A DNA stretch of 64,000 nt from Guillardia theta CCMP2712 (Eukaryota; Cryptophyceae; Pyrenomonadales; Geminigeraceae), in NCBI RefSeq assembly GCF_000315625.1, contig NW_005434673.1, positions 291,275 through 355,274 of the forward strand, given 5' to 3'. The notes below the pieces were generated by a model. It searched no databases and was not told the origin of the DNA. It saw nothing but the letters and a program-made list of their open reading frames with translations. Below, one piece after another: positions 37,501 through 49,100 of this stretch. The position numbers and the translations under genes were made by a program. Position 1 is the first letter of the stretch. Each line of letters opens with the position of its first letter.

Positions 37501-38486
37501 CGTAGACTTTCATGGACTGCATATATGAGTCAATGACAATGTATTTCAGGAAGAAAGACAACGAATTTACCGTAACCACCCCTGGAATTCTCCTTTTCCA
37601 TAGAAAGCATCCAACGCATTCTGAGCAGACACTCGTTTGTACTTTATCGCCGCAATCTTTTGGGTTTCCTGTAGCGATCATGTCAAGAAACATGCTGCCA
37701 TCCGGTCAACTGTAAGCATAGACACGTACCTCCTGGGTCCATTCCGGTTCTGAGCGCAAGGAGGTATGGCTCGTCTTCTACTACGACCATCAAGTAGATC
37801 TGTTCTGACGGCTCTAAGGCCGAGATTGCTGGAACAATTCCACTGGCATTGTACAAGTAATATATGTGTTGGAAGTAAAGAGATTGCATGTCCCCTCCCA
37901 CGTCGTTGCTGGATCTGTACACGTAATCTCCAGTCCAGGTTTTAATGACAATTTTGACAAGATAGTGCTGCCCTGAAGAATAAGTCACGACCCCAAAGAT
38001 GCTTCGATCTGCTCGATTGTATTCAGTGGAAGAGAGAGTGAAGGAGACAGGGTCCGTGGTGTCAATGGCTGCTTGGCCGATGCTTCCACCCCTCAACAAC
38101 TCAACGCTGGTGAGGTAAGCGCTTGCAAACCCGTCCTCTCCATTAGCATGATACCAAACTTGATTGATGGAATCGAAGGTACTTAGCCCAAGTGATGGAT
38201 TCGACCTTCCATGAGTTGTCCCACTGACCTCCACATACTCTTGAACGCATTTGTAATAGTTTGATGCCGGATCGAGACTAGAGTACCCTTGATCAACGCA
38301 CAATTGAAGCAAGAGCTTGTCTGTATCTGGCCCGAAACTGACCACGTGGCTCGACCTATCTCCGATTCTTCTGATCAACCCGGTGTACATTGCCTTTGCT
38401 GGATCTATACCCCGGCCATTCGGTGCCTGTGATCTCGCGAAGCCAAGCAGCAGGCTCAGGCAGAGAAATTTCCCTGATCCTTTCAT
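19577..38486 (-). CDS. Giant multi-domain membrane surface protein (IPT, REJ, cadherin-like, PSI-like)
   Basis: Some 25 short introns separate exons that join in phase over 18.9 kb, giving roughly 5,800-5,900 residues. The start is a signal peptide (MKGSGKFLCLSLLLGFARSQ, 38486). In order: about 36.2-37.1 kb two IPT/TIG-like folds (HIDGGGVVNVFGGPFV; GGTVVQISGVNIDKLKWN); 32.4-36.1 kb an REJ region with the hallmark VSPSCGVALVTPFNFIA joined by splicing to VSWNDDADNLPLSYAF; Cys-rich pieces at 31.5-31.8 kb (CDRCGKCGGYNQC); 24.2-31.4 kb a series of cadherin-like repeats, each marked by a VNDPPV-type motif (DENDPPV, PVNSPPA, PVNDPPV, AVNDPPV); a PSI-like knot near 23.4 kb (CSECINQLVEPCGWCPSSC); then at least eight hydrophobic membrane segments from 23.2 to 20.2 kb and a glutamate-rich cytoplasmic tail ending at 19577. 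The plan resembles polycystin-1 family proteins, but I saw no PLAT or polycystin channel signature. Likely role: adhesion or mechanosensing at the surface. Confidence 0.8.
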
Positions 38487-39293
38487 TCTTTCCTCTTTTT
38501 CACCTAGATATGGCGATCATGAGCGAGAGCACTTTGATGGCTTCAGTGCATTGAGCTCGAATGCACCGAAAGATTCGTAACCGCTGCCATGTTTTATCTC
38601 CTCGCAATCATCCCCATCTCAGCGAATGCCATGACCACCACTTGCCAAAGGTCGCACCCCCCTAGACCACCGCCTCAGTCTTGTTTCCCACCCCACCCCT
38701 TCTTTCCTCATGAAGTACCCGTTCTTTCAACTATTCTGCACTACCCTACCCGCTCCTGCTTTCCTTCCATCAAAGCAGTCAAGAGCCGGGACTCACTGAG
38801 ATGACTCGGACCCGGCTTGCTCGCCGGACGGCGGGCCCGGTGCCAGTGACTGGCCGCAGAACGGAACCTTCCGAGACCGTGCCAACGGTGGCACTGATCA
38901 GCCTGCTGATCAGCTCTCATCATTGTGAGAGTCCTCGTACTGATCAGTCACTAGTAACCTGTCCTAATTGTCCTGATGTTTAACTTAACTTCAAGTTGAG
39001 TAAAGAAGATCAGTAAAGAAGACCAGTAAAGAAGAGATCAGCCTGACCGTACACGTGACTGTCGCACAGGCCGCCGTCACAGACCGTGAGCCAGTGTGTA
39101 CGGTCCAATCGGCGGCGAGCGGCCGCCCGGCCGCAGTCACTGAGTCGCGGCCCGGGCCCGGGGGGCAGTCCCCCCGGGCCCGCGGGCCGCTGACAATTCT
39201 CTCGACAAAGAGTTGGGTAAAGTTGAAATACGATCAAGTTGTGATGCGATCCCTGATGAGCAGGGACGGCATGGGGCAGTAGAGCTTCAAGCT
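38487..39293. promoter_or_regulatory. Divergent promoter region with GC-rich island
   Basis: It separates the giant surface gene (-) and the 2OG oxygenase gene (+). Positions 38780-38900 and 39050-39200 are GC-rich; CAGTCACTGAGTCGCGGCCC at about 39135 nearly repeats the word at 5645. Between them lie AT-richer repeats of AGTAAAGAAGA (38999-39035) and TGATCAG words. No gene is supported. Confidence 0.45.
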
Positions 39294-40304
39294 ATGGAGA
39301 TTGAAAACTTTCTGAACGCATTTGAATTCCCGAAAGAGGCCATATCAACGTCTTTGAGCATCGAATATTCAGACGATACACGTAAGGGCAAAGATCATGA
39401 TGATGGTGACGGAGGCGAAGAATTCAGCGAACAATCAAAAAGAAATGCAATTGAGCTTGATAAAGAGGATGCAGCGTTCTATCTGGGCGACGATCCCGAA
39501 ATCTTTGTCCGATCAGTGACAACCAATTCTCATGATTCAATACTTCCTATCGAAAGGGACAATGAGATCCTGAGCAGAGTTTATTACATTCCAGAATGCT
39601 TTGAAGAACCCTTTCTAGATGTAACCAAAACCAACTTTTAGTGTTGCAATCCTTGACAATTGATCAGAATTTGGCGCAACTTGCAAGGAAGTTGGAGGGC
39701 AACTCACACTCGCACAACATGTCGGTATGTTTCGAGTGCGACATGGGCCCTGTGCCTTTGCACTGAGCTTGTACCAAGGCTACTCGCCGGTTCTTCTACT
39801 CGGAAATCATCGCAGATGCCATTCTTTCGCGACTTCCGCCATCCCTAGGATTTCAACGAATTCTACCTGTGATCTGGCAGTATCCTCTCCCTGAACATGA
39901 ATTGACTGTTGACTGTGAAGGACATGCGCTTCATTGAGTACGGAGTAGGAGGCTTCATCGCTCCCCATACGGATGGGGTGATGTTCGACGCCAAGACGTG
40001 AGATGGTCTGCGATGAACTGCGATGAGTTCCTGACCAGCCGCAGAGGGAGACAGTCAACAACATCTTTTCTCCTGTACCTCTCGTCCACCACTGAGGGAG
40101 GCTCCACCGATTTCTTGAGCAGCGTGCAAGGAGGAGAAATTCTACATCAGGTATGACCGGATGTAGTGGTGGAGTGCAGGGCTGAGACAGGAGCAGGTAT
40201 GGCCAAGAAGAGGATGGATCCTCCTCTTTCCGCATGACTCTCCTCATGAAGGAACTGCAGTGTCTACTCAGCACAAATTTCTGCTGCGTGGCGATCTGTA
40301 CTGA
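39294..40304 (+). CDS. Prolyl-4-hydroxylase-like 2OG-Fe(II) oxygenase
   Basis: Exons near 39294-39600, 39630-39732, 39773-39866, then 39925 onward join mostly in phase 0; the first junction (39600-39640) is unresolved. After an acidic N-terminus the catalytic domain reads FYSEIIADAILSRLPP, then RFIEYGVGGFIAPHTDG with the iron-binding HxD (HTD), SFLLYLSSTTEGGSTDFL, and at the end WILLFPHDSPHEGTAV with the distal His, followed by the 2OG-binding basic residue in KFLLRGDLY and a TGA at 40302-40304. This is the standard P4H core. Substrate unknown. The end lies 13 bases from the stop of the convergent Trm1 gene, so the 3' ends overlap in practice. Confidence 0.75.
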
Positions 40305-40316
40305 GTGGGGGAACGT

Positions 40317-43190
40317 TTATTGCAACACCTTGAGGTCTTCGGATAAGTTAATGTTGAGCTTACATCTGCAGCCTTCGTCTTGTAGCTCATGTCTTGCTCC
40401 TCCACCCGTCACTCGCACGTTGCAAGTGTCAGCTTCACCCATGTTGCTGCTGAACTGCATGTTTCCACCCAGGTAAGCACAAGACTGTGCTTGTATCAGC
40501 ATCCCGCCTCCCCTGTTGTCCTTGATCGTGCATCCATCGACTTCTGCTCTTGAGTGTTCATCTTCCACCAGAACACCACACTGACGTCCCCGTAGCACTT
40601 GGCAGTCACGCATGTACAGGCTTCCTCCCCATTTCACATGCACCCCCGCGAACTTGCATTCTGATATGAGTGATGCTTCAATATGAGCGCGTCCGTTCGA
40701 ATGCACAAACAGTCCGCCCTTCTGGCTCTTGCATACTTCACAATTTTTGATGTGAATCATTGCAGTCTCGATGCATTCTATAGCTGCATATCCATTCTGC
40801 CAAAGTTTACAACCCTCCAACTGACAGATTGCATTTTGCCGCAGAAACAATCCAGACTTTCTGTTGGAATTCAATTCACTCCTCGAGCAGAGAAGTCTAC
40901 CCATTCCCCTCAGCTCTATACCTGATCCACTTGTCTGACATATCTTGGAGTCTTCCAAAATTAGATTTCCCTTACCACACACGCAAAACCCGCCTCCATG
41001 GGAATTTGAAAAGTTAGATCGAGAAACAGCCATAATGCCGTTACCACCTATCGTACAGCAATAACGAGAATGACAAAAAAGGGTGCAGTCTTTTAAAGCC
41101 ATGGATCCGCCTTTCAATTCAATGCAATTCCAAGTTGAGCTTGCCTTTCGCTTCTTGTTGGCATTACAGTTTTCATTCTCGTGCGATTGAAAGTGTCGTA
41201 TGGTCAGATTACAAAGCTCCACCTGAGTTTCTCGTGCGTGTGCCCCCTCCAACTGCACCTGAACAACCATAAAAGGAAGCTTTTCTACAATCAGAACAAC
41301 TTCGGATGGATTGCCAATTCCGTAAATCTTGAGCGGTTTGCTTATTGTTTTGCGAATGTTATATGATCCTTTACCTAGCTGGATAGAATCGCCGGGTTTG
41401 AAATTTCTTACTGCTTCAAAAAATTTGCTTTCAGCATCGTCACCACCGACTCTAAACAGACATGGTTCGTGGGTGATTTCGCAGCACGTTGCCTGAGTTT
41501 CACACAACTTAGCTTGCAGGCTTGATGGCTCCATGGCCTCCCCTTGACCGAACAACAGCTTCCTTCTTTGCCGTCGATTCATTTTTCCCTCACATTCCTT
41601 CAGCTGAGCGTTGACCTGTGGGACTACGTCCAACTGCCCTACAGTCTGTTGACCTTCACCTCGTGGCACTGGAGGTTCTTCCAGCTTTGCACTCTGGTCT
41701 CTACATCGTTTGAACCTGATTTTCACACCACTGGGACTCACCAACTTCTGCAGCATCTGTGTTAAGAAAGAATTTGGCGCATCAGTCTTCACTGCAAGAT
41801 TCACTGCTGTGTGGGAGTGAGAAACCTTGTATCCGGCTTTTTCAATAGTACGCAATATATTGGTCCTGTCGAAGCTGTTGTCACTCCTTGCTGAACATCT
41901 CGAGAAGAATGAGAAGTCATAAAACAATGGATTCGGTAATTCTGCACTCAACTCCCTGAAAAGAATCGACAGATTATCTGCATCCGCTATGTTTCTCTCC
42001 ATCTGAACCTTCTCCAATGTTCGTTTGCAAACTGAAAAGAAGTTTTTGTCTACCAGACTTGCAGACCATATGGGACCTCCCAGCTCTTTCTCCTGGTTTC
42101 CACAAACTTCACACTTCTTGCTGACTGAGCTATCGGCTCCCACCATTTCCCAGTACTCGCAGTTGGTGCACTTCCAAACCATGTGATGACTTCCCACATG
42201 TTTGCTGTCGCAAACATGTTCGTGATCTTGATGTGTTACCCTAGCGATGATGCGGACACAACAATTCACATATGCACAGATGAGGGGCTCTAAATTCCTG
42301 TCCAATTGTAAGGCAAACTTTGAGACACATGCCAGGGCCTGGATAAAGGATCACAAGCGGGGAGCAAGACGAGTGTGTTCTTACGATTCGGATCCCCAAC
42401 TCTTTCGAGCATCGCATGTTCAGTGGTTGTGCACCATAACGTGAGAAGCAGAGCTCGCTGCTTCCATGGCCGAACCCAGTCAAAACCTGAGGGTACTTTC
42501 TCAGAATCCTCTGCTTGAACAATGACCTAGAAGTCTTCACACCTGAACATCGAAGAAGGCCATGGAAAGAAGTCCACCATGTTTGAGGCATCTCAGGGCA
42601 GAGGGAACTATGTTGATGGGTGATCCAAACGGATCCAAGTCGATGAAATCCACCAACTAGGTATTTCCCTCAGTTTGATAAAAATACAGCAGCTGAGCAA
42701 ACTCCTTACCTCTTTCTGCGATGCCAAGTCCGTGAGCAACGTGGCTGCATCCTCACAAGAAGTGAGCAATTTTACTTCACAGCCAGCTAACGAAGCTTTG
42801 CTTTCCTCTACGTTCTTGCATAGACACCTGAAGGCATCTGGAGAATTGTCATTGGCAAAAATCTTGCCAACTTGCGGGACCTGCAAATAGACATTAGGAG
42901 CATCATTCCGCATGATCTTCATACTGCACCTCTCGTGCTATGCGAAGAGATCTCAACCCCGTCGCTGCAAGTGCATCGACCACAACTAGGGAGTTGAGAG
43001 GAGCCCGGGTGGTTTCAGCATGGGCGAGGAGAGCGATGATGGTGAGGTCGCGTTGATCCCTCCCGTCAGAGTTGAGGAAAGCACCGTCCCTTGCCACATG
43101 CTCTGCGCCGCCTTCGCTCACTCTGTCTGTGTGGGGAGAGAGCATCGAGCCCGAGCTCTGACGCCTCACAGCCGCACTGCGATGCGCCAT
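40317..43190 (-). CDS. tRNA (guanine26-N2)-dimethyltransferase Trm1 fused to a beta-helix domain
   Basis: Five exons (42930-43190, 42710-42880, 42543-42656, 42385-42486, 40317-42338), all phase 0, give 889 residues. Residues 1 to about 415 are Trm1: SEGGAEHVARDGAFLN, NRDLTI-equivalent QRDLTIIALL, SAM-binding DALAATGLRSLRIARE, ANDNSPDAF, FIDLDPFGSPINIVPSALRC, LCFSRYGAQPLN, a zinc-ribbon (CTNCEYWEM, CEVCG), LGGPIWSASL and GYKVSHSHTAVNLAVKTDAP. Trm1 makes m2,2G26 in tRNA. In place of the usual TCTD the sequence has AFFD before VLTG. After a basic linker, about 505-880 is a right-handed beta-helix (SFFEAVRNFKPGDSIQL-like start, then repeated turns such as GNLILEDSKICQTSGSGI, ICQLEGCKLWQNGYAAI, LYMRDCQVLRGRQCGV). 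The fusion lies within one uninterrupted exon of 674 codons. Confidence 0.88.
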
Positions 43191-43834
43191 CGCAAGCCAG
43201 ATTCCGACATGGGCGGAGCAAGATGGAGGCCCGCCTCAGTTTTTCACAGGGATGGTATTAGTAACGGAAATAACCGATGCGTGACGTCGAAGAGAGGGAG
43301 AGATCATGGAGCAAGGAAGGGAGGGAAGGGAGGGAGAGGGAGAGGGAGGCGAGGGGGCGAGAGGAAGCCAACAGGAAGGACGAGAAGAGGATGAGGAGAA
43401 GGCTGACAAAAGCCGGCGGAGCGAGAGGATGGGTGTACCAAGAGCATGCATAGTGCAGAAGAAAGCAGAAATGGTACAGTATCTGGAGATGGGGTAGGGG
43501 AGCCAGGGAAGAGGAGGATGAGGATAAGAAATGCGAGTTTTGAGCAGGCAAGATAAGATTTCTTGACACAAAAGGATGAAGGAGGTACGACAATGCAACA
43601 TTTGTTAGGCCAATGGATGTTTGAACAAGCGCAGGGTGCACCGAGTTCAAGGTGAAAATAGAAATGTACAATCTGAGGAATGAAGCCTAATGGAGGGATG
43701 GCAAGTGACAGTCGAGGACGGTTGATAGTAGAAGGAGTAGAGAAGGAGGGTGGAGTCTCCTCGTGAGGTCTCATGGAACATCCCGATGAGTTTGTTTGGG
43801 CTGACAAGAGCTTCGCCAGCTCCGCATCGTCAGC
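43191..43834. promoter_or_regulatory. Divergent intergenic region with purine tract
   Basis: Upstream of Trm1 (-) and the duplicated-domain gene (+). Positions 43300-43420 are nearly all purine on + (GGGAAGGGAGGGAGAGGGAG). The several overlapping open frames here are due to this bias. An ATG at 43773 opens a second possible N-terminus for the downstream gene but cannot be joined to its frame by a clear intron. Confidence 0.35.
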
Positions 43835-45932
43835 ATGTGGATGCTTCGCTTGCTCCCTGGAATGGGACCGGAAACGAAGAAACCGGATGAGTACAACACG
43901 ACAAAGAGAGAAAAGATCATTCTTCGTCCTTCAGCAGCCCTGCCTCCTGCCAACGTGAACGCGAAACAGATAGCCAACAAGTTTACCAGTCAGATCAGAG
44001 AAATGCACAAGATGTGTGGGGGAAGGTTGGACCTCATTCATATGATGTTTTGTCAGATTGCGGAACACAATGGAAAGCCCCCCATTCCTCCTCAAAGCAT
44101 GCTCCTCCTCCTCGAACTGACCCCTGAAGACTGCAAGGAACATCCGGTGATTGTCAGTGACGTGGCGCTGGAGAAGGCGTTTGCAAAGATGATTAAGCCG
44201 GAAGACAATGCCGACGTGTTCTACACTAAAGTGATTTCTGTTGTGGAGCAGCAAGTGGCGAGATCAAAGCATGCGACAGTTGAGATCGAGAAACTCAGAC
44301 CTGCCTTCAAGGAGCTGCATGAGGCCTGCGGAGGATCCTCAAAGGCTCTCTTCGCGTTCTTCATGGAGCTGCTGCCTGAGGAGCAACGTGGCCAATATTC
44401 GCTCCCCATGTGGGTCAGCATGGTGATGAAACTTCCCCCTCAGACAACCCACATCGAGCTCGATCACTTCACGGATTGCTTTGCTCAAGCTATGGACAGC
44501 ACTGATACTGCAGAATCCATCCTCCCCAAGGTCCGCAAGCATATCGAGCTCAATCAGGACCCCAAAGCTGCAGCTGCCAAGGCTGCCGAAATTGACCGAC
44601 AGGCCAAGGAGATTGCAGAGAGAGAAAAGTGAGTAGCTCATGTTGGATCCTTCTACTCATTTCGTTGCTTCCAGGGCCGCACAAGCTCATGCCCAGAGTG
44701 GACCCAGTGCAGAGGCTGTTGAGCTCGTGAACAAATTTGCGACCAACATCAAGGAATTGCATTCCGCCACTGGTGATAGCGACGATTTTCTATTGAGCAC
44801 CGAGTGATGAACGAGCTTGTCACACAGAGGGACGAGTCAGCTTGATTCATGCTGCGTTTTGCTCTGTGGCTGAGTCCAACGGAAAGCCTAGAATTCCTCC
44901 TCAAGCGATGGGAAGTTTGTTGGAGCTCACAAAGGAGGTGCTCAAACGAACACAGCAAGTCTCTTTCTGAATACTGTGTTCAGGACACCATGAAAAATCC
45001 AGTGACTGCTTCTCTGGAGCAACTGACAAAGGTGCATCAGGACCTCTCTTGCCTTGTGTCTAATAGCCTATCATCAGGCCTTTGCAAAGTTAGTGAGACC
45101 AGAAGAAACAGTAGAAAACTTTCAGTCTAAAGTTGTCGAGGTTTGTCATGTCAGACAGACTTGAATGATCTTCTGACAATGAAACGCGTTCAGGTCGTGG
45201 ATAAATGCACCCGTAGAGCTCAACATGCGAGCAAGCAAATTTCCATTTTGTCGCCTGCATTAACCAAGTTACACGAAGCATGCGAAGGATCGAGCAAGAG
45301 CTTGTTCGAGGTCAGAATCTAAGAATCAGTGGTCGACAGCTTCCTGATGCTTTCTTCTCAGTTTTTCATGGACCTTGTGCCGGAGGCCCAACGTCCTGGA
45401 CTCACGCAAGAACAGGTTTCCTGAATGGAATCTGTGTTGAGGATGGTAACCTTGTTCACAGTGGAATTCTCTCATTATGAAAGTTCATCCGAAGACTGAG
45501 AAGGTATGCCTTTGTGGCTACTCAGCAGATCAAGCTTACTCTGTATTTCAGATCCCGCTGGATGTTTTCATTCTTAGCTTTCAGGATTCGATGGATGACA
45601 GCGATGATTCATCCAAGATCCTTGTATCTTATCTGTCGGGTTAGCCCTATCGCTGATCTCTGCCATGCAGCCTGTGTTAGAAAAGCACATCGAAATGCTC
45701 AACTCGGGCGGGGCAGCACGAGGCAAGACGAGTCAAGAAGAAGAAGCAACCAATGTAAACCCCTCGTGAAAGTTTGTTCTTGCTTGTTGGCCATGCTGAC
45801 GTCTCGCTATGGCATCAGAGCTCCGAGGACATGGGAGGCGCTGCTGAGAAAGCTGAGTCAAGAGGCGAAGGTCAAACTGTGGGAGAGGGTAACGAAGGAG
45901 AATCGCAGCCTGGTGGTGAATTAGGGGAATGA
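43835..45932 (+). CDS. Unknown protein with a tandemly duplicated helical domain
   Basis: The first exon runs from an uncertain start (43835 or 43862) to about 44630; at least seven later exons follow, ending at TGA 45930-45932. Two copies of one domain are visible. Copy 1: ANKFTSQIREMHKMCGG, NGKPPIPPQSM, LRPAFKELHEACGGSSKALF, FFMELLPEEQR. Copy 2: VNKFATNIKELHSATGG, NGKPRIPPQAM, LSPALTKLHEACEGSSKSLF, FFMDLVPEAQRPG. In copy 2 intron positions cut inside the motifs, while copy 1 is almost intron-free. The C-terminus is Glu/Gly-rich and disordered. No signal peptide or membrane segment, no known family recognised. Convergent with the LysM gene. Confidence 0.65.
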
Positions 45933-46116
45933 TGTTGACTTCGGCTAGGGGGAATTCTTCATTAAATGTTTTGATAGAGATTCACATAAAATGTGTACGA
46001 AGAGCGTGTAGAAGGGAACAGGTCGATGTGGAAAAGAAAGAATAACATGTCAAAGAGCAATAATAGTAGTCGCTATCCTACAACAGTGTCAAAAGGTGGT
46101 TTCAGCGCCTTCTGCT

Positions 46117-49100
46117 TCATGGCGGTGGCACGGGGATCGGTGCTTCGGGGTAGAGTGGGTTGTACTGCTTGATAGGAACGCCACGCCCTTGATTGCCATA
46201 GTAGAAGTAAGGAGGAGTGGGGAAATCCGCCTCGTAGAAATAGGGGTTGGGAGTTGCCTGCGGAGCCTGCGCTGTTTCAGAGATTCGAGTTAAAATTACT
46301 CCCATTACCATGCACTTGTCGAACTTAGAAGTTGATGGCAATATGCATATCCTTTTCCCCTCCAGATTTTCGTACTGGTCGCTGCGGAGGAGATCGGGAT
46401 TGAGTTCCTGGTTTTACAACTTCATCAGCTTACACAGGAAATAACAAAGCATTACCAAGAGGTTATAAAACGACACGCCAAATTGCTTGGCAACATTCAA
46501 TAAATGGTCTGACGCTTTCATATGATACACCATGCCAAGTCGAATCTTCTCCAGCGTTGGAATGACAAGGTAGAAAATATCATTGTTGTCGACCAAGGGC
46601 CCGTCCACGCTATTCATGGTCAGTCAAGATGTAACAGGGTCTGCTTTACCTTCGATTTGCTTCTGTGAAATAGCGATGGTTCACACTGTATAAATCAAGC
46701 CAGGTGCCTCCATAGACGTTGGATATCGATGAAAGTGTCTCATTTTTCAACACACATTTGAGACATTTGGGCACTACAACGTAAAAGCAATTTCGTGTAG
46801 AATACTCAATGTCAAATTTGAACATCGCGTGTTGCAGAATAATGCAAATCTTGTAAGCGGAGCCTTCATACCCATGAATTAAAGTCCATGAAATCGATCC
46901 GTGTATTTCATCCCCGAATGAAGAAGTAATCAGTTCGAAGTCCGATGGTTGCAACAGATAGTCAGCAATGGGCAGGACTCTTTGTGGCTGGTTCAAGAAC
47001 CACCAGGACTGTGATAGCGTTAGGGTAGAAGCATCGAGCGCAAAAATGCAAGACCTTTCGAGGAATGCTTACTGAATGTAAATTTAATCGTACAGTCTCT
47101 GGACCAATGCAAAATTGATTGGTATCATAACCGTCAACCTTGCAGATGTCACTCCGTTTGAAGAAGGGTGCAGATTGTCATACCCAAGACGTATTGTAGA
47201 AGTACACAGGAGGTAAAGCAGTTGTAGATGTCATAATCTACGGATGAAAATGTAAACGATTTTGCAAGAAGATTCAAAAGAGACCTCATTTTCAGTTGGT
47301 GTATAATTGGTATTCAACACAAGAAAATCTGAATCAAGATTTGGAGTGAGGACGGTATACTCCATATGTGCACGGAGAAAAGAGAGCCCTGAAGAAAACA
47401 CTTTGAGAAATTGTATGAGAAGTCACATGTAGATTACCTCCATATGCAGAAAAGTTTAGATTGAGCTTCCCGCAATCAAGTGTTTCAACAAAAATTGAAT
47501 TTTGAAATGTGGTATTTGACATATTCCACTGGGCTGGTTCTGATGGTAGATGATTCAGACCAAATACCAGTACAGAATTACTCACTTAGAAAGTAGAAAA
47601 CCAGCTGTCCTATGTATGTAGATACAACCTGTTCTCCATTCCTGTTCAAAGAAAATATCGTTTGACCGATATTCGTATAATTCGGAGGATTCCAAGGAGG
47701 AGGGAAACCTGAAAGGTCTGCTTGATCACATCCTTTGCAAACAAACAAATCTTACATGTCAATAGAAAAGGAGTTTTGAATTCACAAGGCCCTTCCAAGT
47801 AATTTTGTATATCCACTGGAAAGGTGCTGACAGCTTCTGTGCATAGTCGTGCTGGCCTAACAGTGATACTGAACCTTGCCTTATAGCTTGAGCATACTTG
47901 TCAATGTTTGGAAAACATTACTCTGTAATCTTACCTTGTATTCATGAAATTCCGCCCATAAACTTCAATTCTCCCCCCGCCGGCAGCGGACGCTGATTGC
48001 TTCGAAATATCGCTCCAGGTATCTGGTATTCAATCATTCATTCGGACTGCCTCACCATCAGAAGCGAGTTACCGTAGAAGGAAACGGGAACGCTTCTGTA
48101 AAAAAAGGCTCCAGCGAGAAATCTCGTGAGAAAATTGACGTAATGTGTTATGATTGGTTGTGGCTGATTCAATGTTTCAGAAACGCAACCACAAGGAGCT
48201 TTCGTGAGACGACAGACCTTTCCTCGATTTACTGGCCGAAGAGAGTCAAAGATGTAGTTCTGGTATGCAATGGAAACATTCGCTGAAAAGGCAGACTCGT
48301 TCGTAGAGATCGGGCAGAGTCCCGTGGAAACGTTGACTACCTATAGAAATTCATTTAAACAGATTTCACCACATGAATGCGAAGCTGTTTTGACCTGCAT
48401 TGGTATTCCGTTCGACAAATTCAGGCTAGAATAACCCTGAAGACTCAAAGGTTTCCATCCTCCTTCCCGAAACAGAAAACAGCTGGACAGATTAAGAATG
48501 AAATTGCCATGAAGAAGGTAGAACAAGATCAGCCCTCTTATCACAATCCTTTTTCATGTACATCACCTGTACTGCTTGCTTTTCACAAATCCAGCACCGC
48601 GAATAGTCATCAATTGATCAAACCCACTCAAAGGATTGGGAATGATCTCCGAGATGTCCTCTAGTAAGAAACAAAATTAGTATCTGAATGTATGTGCGAA
48701 GCGTGATACCCATCATGTATATGTAGAAATGGATGAACGGACCATTCTCAAGCTTGAGAGCCTTCATATCTTTGTAAATCTTGAGTTCTACTTTCGTTGC
48801 CTCGTAGGTCAAACCCCATTGGGCTACTGGGCAATACAATTTTGTCTCGTTCGAAAATATTGCCGAGGTACACATTTGAAGGTTATTTCTTGAAAAGCAA
48901 CATTGATAACAGCTGAAGGATATCATCAGCTTAGCAACGCAAACTCCATGAAAACACCTGATAAGTTGATTGGAGCAATTTGAAAAGGAGCCTTGTATGC
49001 TCAAACTGGTATCTCCCAATGAGCTGCGCAGAACAGGGACTGGACGATGAATGTCAGCTCAAACACAGCAAATGAACATTACCATAAATATTTCCGGAAC

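Noticed and set aside
43236-43807. Long minus-strand frames upstream of Trm1
   Set aside because: Low-complexity Leu/Ser/Pro products from the purine tract at 43300-43420.
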